DNA of 64,000 nt from Psychrobacter aquaticus CMS 56 (lineage in GTDB: Bacteria; Pseudomonadota; Gammaproteobacteria; Pseudomonadales; Moraxellaceae): contig NZ_AUSW01000033.1 of assembly GCF_000471625.1 (NCBI RefSeq), positions 62,001 through 126,000 on the forward strand. Reading direction: 5' to 3'. The notes below the pieces were generated by a model. It was not told the DNA's origin and searched no databases. It was given only the letters and a program-made list of their open reading frames with translations. Every line of letters begins with the position of its first letter. Positions within the stretch are counted from its first letter, which is position 1. The translations under genes were made by a program, and so were the position numbers. Positions 38,414 to 46,046 of this stretch are shown one piece after another.

Positions 38414-38488
38414 TTAACGTGCTTCGAAATACATAGTAACTTCGAAACCAATACGGATGTCTTCAAAAGCGGGTTTAGTCCATTTCAT
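38414..38488 (-). CDS. pqqA: Coenzyme PQQ precursor peptide
   Basis: A 24-residue peptide, too short for standard gene finding: it starts [20 protein letters not shown] and ends FEAR. Glu16 and Tyr20, in EVTMY, are the residues fused to make PQQ, at the same spacing as in characterised PqqA peptides. A clear ribosome site (AGGAG) precedes the ATG at 38488, and a promoter match lies 50-80 bases upstream. It is the first gene of the leftward pqqABCDE operon. Confidence 0.96.
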   Translation of the reverse strand: MKWTKPAFEDIRIGFEVTMYFEAR

Positions 38489-38538
38489 GGAGTTACTCCT
38501 ATAGGATCTTATTGGTTAATAAGTAAGGTGAGTCTTCA

Positions 38539-38567
38539 ATGGTATATAATCTGACCCTTGCTGTCAA
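38539..38567 (-). promoter_or_regulatory. Likely sigma-70 promoter of pqqA
   Basis: On the minus strand TTGACA (38567-38562) is followed after 17 bases by TACCAT (38544-38539), four of six matches to the -10 consensus. Transcription would start about 45 bases before pqqA. The perfect -35 suggests strong expression. Confidence 0.65.
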
Positions 38568-38600
38568 TTATTTGGACGTTAACATGGATGGGTATTGCCA

Positions 38601-38645
38601 TTTTGAGGGTATCCTGTTTCAAGGTATTAGCGGATACCCTCAAAA
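38601..38645. repeat. Perfect 14-base inverted repeat upstream of pqqA
   Basis: TTTTGAGGGTATCC and its exact complement flank 17 bases. It lies between the pqqA promoter and the stop of the zinc lipoprotein gene. It may terminate the zinc operon, although a T tract is short, or serve as a regulatory site for pqqA. Confidence 0.6.
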
Positions 38646-38735
38646 TAAGGGTACGAAAAGGTTTGTTAATTTATATTAAGATAGAATGCGACAAGTAGTT
38701 CAGTCTAAAATATTTAGGCCTTTATAAAGAGTCGG

Positions 38736-40139
38736 TTATGATTCGTGGTGATGCTCATCGTCGTGTGCAGTTTTTACCCCGAACCAAGCCAGCTGCGATG
38801 GTGCAAAGGTCAATTTCAGCTTCGACTCAATTTTTTTAGCGTCGGGATTGATTTTGACGATTTGCTTATTTTCGCTGTCCATCACATAAACCATCTCAGT
38901 ATTTGGATTAACGATCAAAGATGGCCCGCCATGACTATAGTTTTTGATTCCATCCGGAATAATGTTTAATGTGGCTACTTGTTTATAGTTCTGTGTCACA
39001 TCAAGCAGATGCAAGGTTCCTGCATCGTCAAGTAGCATTAAATGTTCACCATGAGCATCAAAATCATAGCTGACGACTCGGCGACTGTTATTCGTCGTCC
39101 AAACAATAGGAGCAATATTTTTGCTGACAGGATCAATACGGTAGGGCTGACCACAGGCAGTGCCAACCAAATAGTTATGATGATGGTTGGTGGCAAACGA
39201 GCCAATACGAGCAGGGCTACTGCTACCATCTTCATTTGTGCATTGGCTATTGGTCAAGCTGACAGGATAAATAATTTTTTCAGCACTAAACGCATCGCCA
39301 GCTTGCTTGACGCTCAGAATACCGTCACTACAAGCGAAAATACTATAGTCAGTGACACTACCACTGCCATGAAGACCCTGACATTTGGTATCAAACGTCT
39401 GGTTTAAATGATAGTGGTCATTGTGAAGTTCAAAGACACTGATTGTATCAGCGAGCGCACTACCCACTGTATCATAACGTCCTGTACTGATAACATAGTT
39501 CCCGCGAGGCTCTGCTGTACCATGCATGTTAGTATTTAATTTTTGATAAGGAAGTTTGCCATTTGCAATGTCTTTATCCGTTACTAGGGCAAATCCAGCC
39601 GCCTGTGCAGGGTTCTCTATTGGATTACCTGCCGCACCCAAGCCATCGAAAAACAATCCAGCTTGTTCGCCATACGTTTGATAATGTACGGGACGGGTAT
39701 AATTTAACTGTAGTGGCATCTTACTGACGTCTCGAGCATAAGGATGGTCGTGGTCGCCATGGTCTTCAATTTCTAGCCCGCTATGATAAAAGTTTACCCC
39801 TTGATTAGTACGGTCGAGTACCAGCACATAATTACCACTTGGACTGGTTTGTAGTGCATCAGCTTGACCTGTTAAGTCCAAATTTTGAATAACTTTGTTT
39901 TGAGCAAGACTATAAACATAAGCTTTATTACTGTCTTTTTCGGTAATGAGTATCCGCCCTTGTCTCAGCTCAGCGGTTACGTCTGACTCTTCGTCATGGT
40001 CATGGTCATGACCATCGTCTGGTTGCGTTGTTGGTGTTTTGCGATCATCATCTGAGCCACAACCGCTAAGCGCTGTAACCGTTAGTAAGGTAGATAAAGC
40101 TAGCGCAATAGATTTACTTAATGGGTGAAACTGAATCAT
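38736..40139 (-). CDS. His-rich beta-propeller-like lipoprotein, zinc-uptake associated
   Basis: A 467-aa protein with a signal peptide and lipobox ending LSGC (Cys27), so likely lipidated. Right after the anchor comes a metal-binding-like stretch (DDGHDHDHDEE); a second His cluster (EDHGDHDHP) follows near residue 130, and the C-terminus ends DDEHHHES. Between them, repeated blade-like units (for example YVLVLDRTNQGVNFYHS, MLLDDAGTLHLLDV, MVYVMDSENKQIVKIN) suggest a seven-bladed WD40/YVTN-type propeller. It lies about 80 bases downstream of the ZnuD-like receptor in the same leftward unit under a Zur-like site. A role in handing zinc to or from the outer membrane is inferred; no characterised homologue was recognised. 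Confidence 0.75.
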   Translation of the reverse strand: MIQFHPLSKSIALALSTLLTVTALSGCGSDDDRKTPTTQPDDGHDHDHDEESDVTAELRQGRILITEKDSNKAYVYSLAQNKVIQNLDLTGQADALQTSPSGNYVLVLDRTNQGVNFYHSGLEIEDHGDHDHPYARDVSKMPLQLNYTRPVHYQTYGEQAGLFFDGLGAAGNPIENPAQAAGFALVTDKDIANGKLPYQKLNTNMHGTAEPRGNYVISTGRYDTVGSALADTISVFELHNDHYHLNQTFDTKCQGLHGSGSVTDYSIFACSDGILSVKQAGDAFSAEKIIYPVSLTNSQCTNEDGSSSPARIGSFATNHHHNYLVGTACGQPYRIDPVSKNIAPIVWTTNNSRRVVSYDFDAHGEHLMLLDDAGTLHLLDVTQNYKQVATLNIIPDGIKNYSHGGPSLIVNPNTEMVYVMDSENKQIVKINPDAKKIESKLKLTFAPSQLAWFGVKTAHDDEHHHES

Positions 40140-40219
40140 AAAGGTGCTCCATTCATGGGTATTATTTTTACTAGTTGCTATTAAAAAGTCAGAAAAGCCA
40201 ATATTTAGATGACTGATGG

Positions 40220-42580
40220 TTAAAAACGATAGGTCACTCCAGCATTTAACGAACGCTCTGGCATAGGTACATGTTCAACCAAATAAGACGCATGGTTATA
40301 TGCCAGCTCGTTTAAAAGGTTATTAACTTCGAGAAAGGCGGTATAGTCATAAGCGCTAGGACTGTGATAGACAAGCTTGGCGTCAATCATGTTATAACTG
40401 GGCGTGTTGGTTTCAAAGTCAGCAATATGGTCTTGCTCAAAACGGTGATATCCAGAAAGGACTAAATCGAACTGACCAAATTGAGTCGTAATGTCACCAC
40501 CAATGCGAGGTGCGACCAATCTTGGTGCATATTTACTGGTGAGATTATTACTGTCTAGCGTTATTAATGCGATGTCAGCAAAGCTACCGATACTGATGTT
40601 ATTGTTAAGATAGTAGCGGGATTGAATTTCGCCACCATAATGTTTTGCGTCGCTTTGAACGTAGTCAACCAATCTAAAACCTGCTGATTCTCCTTCTGTA
40701 ACGACATCTTGTGTTTTAGCGTAGATATAGTCTTTGCTGTCATTATAAAAAGCAGAAATACTGGTCTCAAAGCTATCGCCATTGTCAAAGCGCAATGTAA
40801 GTTCTATACCATTGGTTGACTCTTCTTTTAATTGATCATTACCGCGCTCCCAAGTATTGGTTGCTAGATGGGCACCATTAGAGAATAACTCTTGTGAGGA
40901 GGGCAGTCTTTCAGAATGACTTATTCTTGCAGACAGTTGTGTGTTGGGCGTAAGGTACTTACCCCCTTCTAAGCTGACAGAAGTACCAGTATGTGCTTTG
41001 TCGATGTTGTTTTCGGTATCGGTCAGGTTTTGGAAATCTTGACGACCTCCAAATTCGATGTACCAAGGACTTCTCCCTTGTTTGCTTACGATAGCATTAG
41101 TGCTAGCACTCTCATCAGTAGAATCCGCACTGTCACCGTGATTGTGCCCCGCATGTTTATCAGCTGATGAAAACGTATTGTCGGCGAACTTATCGACATT
41201 TTCTATTTTTGCACCAAGGTAATTCGGCGTTAGTCGTTCAATAAAAAATAGTCCCACTTGAGTGCGATCCGTTTTGGGAAGATACCCTTCTAGTCCTACG
41301 GCTGAAAACTCGCTATTGGTATAATCTATGCCAACAACCCCTTTCATAAAACCTAAATTACCCGTTTTATGAGTTGCATGCGTTGCTTGGGTACGCGCAC
41401 TGATGGCCCTATTTTTGAAAGTAGTGCCAGCCACGCCTTCATCTATCTCATCATGGCGATAATCTGTATAACTAATCTTGGTATTGATATTATCAACTCC
41501 AATCATAGGTATTTGACGCTCGGCGTAGAGCTGATAAACGTTTGAAGTTAAATCCACATAAGGCGCTTCGCCATGATCGTGGTCATGATCGTGGTCATGG
41601 CCGTGGTCGTGCTCACCTGCACAAATAAGACTATTGGGATTGGTGCTGCTAGGCGAGCACTCGCTATGAACATGAAATGGCAGACCATATTCTGAGGACT
41701 GACGTTGGTACGAGCCGCCGATATACCCCAAATCAGTCACATACGACAACCCAATACTGCCATTCTCTTGGGTATACCAACTATTGCTAATCTCATCCGT
41801 GTCCCAATGCGGTACTTGAATATTGCCTTTGTCCGTTTTTTGATAACGCCCAGTCCAAAGCCAGTGATCACCAATACCACCATTAAGCTCCGCATAACCA
41901 AGATAACCATCGGTGGCTTTTTGACCGATTAGCGAAACTTTACCATTCAGGTTTTTCTGAGACGATTGGTTTGGAATGGTGTTTTCAACAATATTGACCA
42001 CCCCGCCTATAGCGCCGCCACCGTACATCAACGCTGATGTACCTTTGATAACCTCAATTTGTCTGGCACCTAATATAGGTACAGACACTTGGTGATCAGG
42101 AGAAATCTGGGAGGCATCTTGAACACTTAAACCATTTTGCATGACCTGAACACGTGGTGCGCTCTGTCCTCGAATAATTGGTCGACTCGCGCCTTGTCCA
42201 AAACTATCAGTAGATACGCCAACCTCGTTTGCCAATGCATCACCAAGCGTACTGTTGACTTGAGAATCTAGCGCCTCACCAGTAACAATGCTGGTTGCTG
42301 TCGCCATCTCGTTTGCTTGTGGGAGTAAAGGGTTTGAGGTAACAACAATAGTATCTAATGTGGTTGAAGGCATCGTCATACTAGACGTCCCATTATCAGC
42401 AGAGGTAATAAGTTCAATGTCTGTTGATAAAGTTACCTCAGCCATGACTGGTAAGCTTGCCATGCATAGAGCAGCGGTCACTGAGAATATAACCGTGGCT
42501 TGTTTAAGACTAAAATTAAAGGAAGATATAGGAGCGTAATAAGGCTCTTTTAACCTATTGATATGAAAATTTTTAGACAT
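40220..42580 (-). CDS. znuD: TonB-dependent zinc receptor (ZnuD-like)
   Basis: A 786-aa outer-membrane receptor. The ATG at 42580 starts a long signal sequence ending near SLPVMAEV; a TTG at 42619 is a less likely start. Features in order: TonB-box-like LDTIVVTSN, plug with RPIIRGQSAPRVQVMQNG and GTSALMYGGGAIGGVVN, a barrel loop with SECSPSSTNPNSLICAGE (cysteine pair) followed by a His/Asp run of the GHDHDHDHDHGE type, another loop with DKHAGHNHGD, and a terminal YRF. These His-rich extracellular loops are hallmarks of ZnuD, which captures zinc or haem. A palindromic Zur-like box lies 57 bases upstream. Confidence 0.9.
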   Translation of the reverse strand: MSKNFHINRLKEPYYAPISSFNFSLKQATVIFSVTAALCMASLPVMAEVTLSTDIELITSADNGTSSMTMPSTTLDTIVVTSNPLLPQANEMATATSIVTGEALDSQVNSTLGDALANEVGVSTDSFGQGASRPIIRGQSAPRVQVMQNGLSVQDASQISPDHQVSVPILGARQIEVIKGTSALMYGGGAIGGVVNIVENTIPNQSSQKNLNGKVSLIGQKATDGYLGYAELNGGIGDHWLWTGRYQKTDKGNIQVPHWDTDEISNSWYTQENGSIGLSYVTDLGYIGGSYQRQSSEYGLPFHVHSECSPSSTNPNSLICAGEHDHGHDHDHDHDHGEAPYVDLTSNVYQLYAERQIPMIGVDNINTKISYTDYRHDEIDEGVAGTTFKNRAISARTQATHATHKTGNLGFMKGVVGIDYTNSEFSAVGLEGYLPKTDRTQVGLFFIERLTPNYLGAKIENVDKFADNTFSSADKHAGHNHGDSADSTDESASTNAIVSKQGRSPWYIEFGGRQDFQNLTDTENNIDKAHTGTSVSLEGGKYLTPNTQLSARISHSERLPSSQELFSNGAHLATNTWERGNDQLKEESTNGIELTLRFDNGDSFETSISAFYNDSKDYIYAKTQDVVTEGESAGFRLVDYVQSDAKHYGGEIQSRYYLNNNISIGSFADIALITLDSNNLTSKYAPRLVAPRIGGDITTQFGQFDLVLSGYHRFEQDHIADFETNTPSYNMIDAKLVYHSPSAYDYTAFLEVNNLLNELAYNHASYLVEHVPMPERSLNAGVTYRF

Positions 42581-42636
42581 GAGAGTACCAAAATTAAAAG
42601 TTAGGTGAATGCAAATCAATAATAGGATTAATTGTT

Positions 42637-42653
42637 ATGTTATAATATAACAT
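42637..42653. promoter_or_regulatory. Zur-box-like palindrome upstream of znuD-like gene
   Basis: ATGTTATAATATAACAT is a perfect 17-base palindrome matching the core of gammaproteobacterial Zur boxes (TGTTATA-n-TATAACA). It lies 57 bases before the receptor's start codon, suitable to block its promoter when zinc is plentiful. Confidence 0.85.
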
Positions 42654-42818
42654 TACCTAAGTATACATATAATTTATATTTTGGAAGGAATCTTTATATT
42701 TTAGTAAGAAAAAAAGTTCTTTGATGGACTCAAATTATATTGAGATTACTTGTAATGGGTGAGGTATGCTTAGATAAATAGGGCTATGCAAAATACTATT
42801 TATTGATAGGGTTTTTTT

Positions 42819-43604
42819 ATGGAACACTATAAAAGACGCAGCCCTTTTGTTTGCCATAATTTGTCATCGAAACACACAACTGGGCCCATTATCATGAAAC
42901 AAAGACTCGCTAAATTAAAACGACTGCAGACAGCGCTTGCCAGCCTCCAATCAGCAATAGATATTAAAGCGCGCTTAACGGCCGCAAAAGAGCTTACCAA
43001 CGTGTTAAAAGATATTGGTGCGTTAGGATACTTAACGTTAAAAGAGGTTCGACAAGCTGCTGCCGATTATGAATTGAATGGTGCAGGTGAGGACGATTAC
43101 AGCGACAACCCAAACGATGAAAATTATCGTTACGCTGATACAGGCTATAGCGCAGGATCTCACAAAGAATGCGCCAGTAGTCGTATTAAAGATTTGGCCA
43201 AAGACGGTATCACTGTTAAAGCCACTGATATCGAATGGGAAGAAATTGAGTCTGATGCTTTAATTGCTAAAGGTGTGATTAAAAAACCAAACATCATGGA
43301 GAACGTAGATTACCAGGCTTTGAAAGATCAGAAGGTAGAAGCTGGTATCGCTTATCTTATTCAAAAATTTTTGGCGTCTGTCGCTCCTGAGCCCTATTGG
43401 AACACGATGGGGTTTCTGGAAAATAGTACGTCAGTGCTACGCCTCATTGGTGGCCGCACTGAAAACAAGCTAAGACTTGCAGCACACTTTGGCGTTATTC
43501 CAATTTCCGATCAAAAGGCGCTGGCTCGTAGGGCGCATGTGAATGGTATCAATACGCTAAAGTCTCGACTCACTGAAAATAAAAATATTTTTTGTAATCA
43601 GTGA
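42819..43604 (+). CDS. Protein of unknown function
   Basis: A 261-aa soluble protein; starts at 42819 or at the internal ATG at 42894 (KQRLAKLKRLQTALASLQ) are both possible. Residues 26-90 form a predicted amphipathic, coiled-coil-like helix pair rich in Lys, Leu and Ala, then an acidic Asp/Asn/Tyr-rich linker (EDDYSDNPNDENYRYADTGY). The C-terminal half is mixed, with GVIPISDQKALARRAHVN resembling a small helical DNA-binding piece but no known motif. It is not recognised as any family. It is divergent from the zinc operon with about 165 bases between and lies beside hipBA, at the left edge of the accessory island. A terminator follows. Confidence 0.6.
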   Translation: MEHYKRRSPFVCHNLSSKHTTGPIIMKQRLAKLKRLQTALASLQSAIDIKARLTAAKELTNVLKDIGALGYLTLKEVRQAAADYELNGAGEDDYSDNPNDENYRYADTGYSAGSHKECASSRIKDLAKDGITVKATDIEWEEIESDALIAKGVIKKPNIMENVDYQALKDQKVEAGIAYLIQKFLASVAPEPYWNTMGFLENSTSVLRLIGGRTENKLRLAAHFGVIPISDQKALARRAHVNGINTLKSRLTENKNIFCNQ

Positions 43605-43644
43605 ATACCGTAAACTAACGTAGTTATCGGCAAATAAAAATAAA

Positions 43645-43676
43645 AAACCCTTGCAGCACGGAGCTTACAAGGGTTT
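43645..43676. terminator. Terminator between unknown gene and hipA
   Basis: AAACCCTTG-c-AGC pairs with GCT-t-ACAAGGGTTT around a short loop; T tracts flank it on one side and A tracts on the other. It closely resembles the hairpin at 22469. Confidence 0.8.
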
Positions 43677-43806
43677 ATCGGTAAATATAATAATGTTTGT
43701 TGGTGCGTCCACCACACAACGACTAATTTAGTGAAAGCCTTTTATTATAAGGTTTTTATAATTGTAGGAATTATTTTTAACAACAAATTTAACAACTTGC
43801 GTGGCA

Positions 43807-45078
43807 CTATCCATTTGCCATCCGGTTGATATTAGCTTGTATATCATAAGCAACCTGATTTGCTAATTCTTTTTCAATATCATAGTTATTAATAACACTC
43901 AAAAAGTTCTCAGCGACTGACGCTACTTGTTCAATCATTGCTTGAGCCTTATTTTGCTTAATATCAGCCAACTTAGCCAGGTTTAGTAAGTCAGATCGGG
44001 TAGGGTGACAAGCTTCACCTGCCACAGCCATTTGATGATAACCACTCATACCTGAATTATAAGCGATATCATAAATGGGCGATAACGACCATCTGCCAGC
44101 CTCGTCCATTATAAAAGAAAAGTTTTTGCTATGATCATCTTTATTATTAAAGATCACATTGAATACAGCATGTCTAAAGGCTGCCTCTACGGCAACTTGT
44201 GATTGGGTCAACATACGCACGCAGCGCAAATACTGCAAATAATCTATTGAAGGAATTCGAAAGTCAATATCTAACAAACCCGCCAATGTATGTATATGGA
44301 CGCGTTGATTGCCCATGCGGTCAAAACGCTCAACCCCAAAAGCAGCATGTTTGTTATCAATATCAAAATAATGATGAGCCTGCATATTTAGGCCTGCTTG
44401 CTTTGCCATATCAGCATAAAGCGATTCTAATAAACAAACGATTTTATGCTCAGATTGAGCAGGGAACTTAATCAGCCATGGCGTTGCAGATGAGTACTCA
44501 TAGGTTAAATCAGTGGTAATAAAGTCACTGGAGTTATCTTATAACACTAGCGCTTTTGGTCTAGCACCTTGAGGGGAGCCACCAATAACGATAAGTTCCG
44601 CTAATATGTCACTGTCTTGACCTGATAAAATGGTTTGATTGGCGGCAGCAAGCTTAGCTAAAGGCAGCTCACTCGTATCAATAGCATCAGATAAGTCATG
44701 CTCAGGCTCAAAACTAAGTGCTCCCATTGCTGAATTACCAATATAAGCGAGGCGATCTAAGACATTGATTGGCGCAGCATGAGGCATTGTTTTTCGAAAG
44801 AACCTATCCATTAGTAGCATTCCCCAACCATCGGGTAAGCTGTCTGATAATAGTCCGCATAAGTAATGGCTCGACGCATGAGTACCATAATAAGGTGCTG
44901 ATCGTAATGGCATCTCAATGGGTGACAGCTCCAGTCCATCAGCCAGCCACACTGCATCATAGCCAAAGGCAGGGCGCCGTCCATCCATCGTTAATTTACC
45001 AATAAGACGCTTGTCCCCGAATCCTCGATAATAAACATCAATAACAGATATCGGTTGATACATAGAGTTACTCGCCAT
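43807..45078 (-). pseudogene. hipA: HipA-type toxin kinase with in-frame stop codon
   Basis: A continuous frame of 423 codons plus stop encodes a full HipA-like serine/threonine kinase, broken only by one TAA at 44541-44539 (after GARPKALVL). Before it: the N-terminal HipA domain with LPDGWGMLLMDR and GNSAMGALSF and the ATP-loop-like GGSPQGARPK. After it: WLIKFP, the catalytic NNKDDHSKNFSF and the metal-binding SPIYDIAYN. HipA phosphorylates glutamyl-tRNA synthetase-type targets and causes growth arrest or persistence. The stop separates the nucleotide loop from the catalytic residues, so the toxin is inactive unless read through. It starts at 45078 (overlapping hipB) or 45063. Confidence 0.85.
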
Positions 45079-45379
45079 TTTTATTTGAGGCTCGCAGGCG
45101 CGGGTTTTGCTTAGCAATAATATCTTCAATATTGCTAGGCGTAACCTCAAAAAGCTGGGAAAAATGATTAATCATGCCAAGTGCGATAGCTATTCGAATC
45201 ACGTTATCGAGCGTACTGCCTTGACCAGACTCAATACGAGCAACCGTACTAACACCAATCCCTGCTTTCTCTGCTAAAGCCGCTTGGGTTAGATTCAATG
45301 ATAATCGCTGAGCTTTTAAGCGTTCACCTAAAATCTCGGAAATCTCACTTGGTGTATAAAAATCAAACCTTACATTCAT
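45068..45379 (-). CDS. hipB: HipB-type antitoxin (XRE helix-turn-helix)
   Basis: A 103-aa DNA-binding protein with an XRE/Cro fold: LNLTQAALAEKAGIGVSTVA is the helix-turn-helix, followed by RIESGQGSTLDNVIRIAIAL. It would bind the hipBA promoter and neutralise HipA. Its last codons overlap the likely hipA start at 45078, giving antitoxin-first translational coupling, the normal order. It remains intact although hipA carries a stop. Confidence 0.9.
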   Translation of the reverse strand: MNVRFDFYTPSEISEILGERLKAQRLSLNLTQAALAEKAGIGVSTVARIESGQGSTLDNVIRIAIALGMINHFSQLFEVTPSNIEDIIAKQNPRLRASNKNGE

Positions 45380-45659
45380 AATTTAATCAATCATATAAGA
45401 GTGTTAAACCGCTATTTTAGCAATTAGTCATTCAAATATGAATGCTTGTTTTTCTAGAATAAATAATTAGCAAAAAATATTTGTAATCAATAACTGTTCT
45501 ATACAAAGTTCTTTCACCATAAAAATGGTGAATCTATATATGCAAACCCCAATATTAAGAAAGTCACCTAAATAATTTTAAAGATAATAAATGTTTGGTA
45601 GGCTATAACATCAGCGGCTAGCGATGACTTTGCACTCAAGATTTTATCTCTTTATGCTA

Positions 45660-45926
45660 ATGAGCTAGTATATCACCAAGATTATAAAACAAGATTTGTA
45701 GCGATCAACGATATCATTAGGTATATCGAGCTTGATTATAATGAGGAGCGATCAGCAAAGGACTGCTTTGCAGCGATGCAAGACAAAAGCTATGATCGTA
45801 GTGGGACTAGGATTGAAAAAGGTTTGAGTTATCTATTGCCAGAAAAGATGTGGTTTAGCTTTCAGCATCAGGCTGCGTAACTAAAATCTCCCAAGTTTGA
45901 CTGTACGGATTTGACGGCAGGGGTCA
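45660..45926 (+). mobile_element. IS3-family remnant 1 (3' end only)
   Basis: From about 45670 the plus strand reads NELVYHQDYKTRF-type text, then INDIIRYIEL and YNEERSAK, the C-terminus of an IS3 OrfB, followed by a short palindrome and the element end GGATTTGACGGCAGGGGTCA at 45907-45926. The rest of the transposase is missing. The same terminal sequence, with small changes, closes the remnants at 47920 and 52177. Together with AT-rich DNA on the left it fills the gap between hipB and the flavoprotein gene. Confidence 0.8.
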
Positions 45927-46046
45927 TTTTCAAACTACAATACAAATCTGTAAATTTACCCTGCGTAAGTAAAATATTTATTCGCTTATTTGTATCAGTA
46001 CCAGTAAAATGCAAGACAGTTTTCTACACTAGTTTATGAGTAACCA

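Noticed and set aside
39042..39407. 121-codon frame antisense to the zinc lipoprotein
   Set aside because: Shadow of a real gene: the sense frame has signal peptide, lipobox and blade repeats throughout.
41570..41625. Regularly repeated bases (catggtcatgatcgtgg-like) that look like a short tandem array or CRISPR
   Set aside because: They encode the His/Asp run in the ZnuD-like receptor; similar runs at 57520-57590 and 39990-40020 are also in frame coding His-rich protein. No spacers of constant length exist.
42819..45379. A defence island made of the unknown 261-aa protein and hipBA
   Set aside because: No nuclease, helicase, reverse transcriptase or other defence motif is visible, and the toxin is broken; only vicinity supports it.
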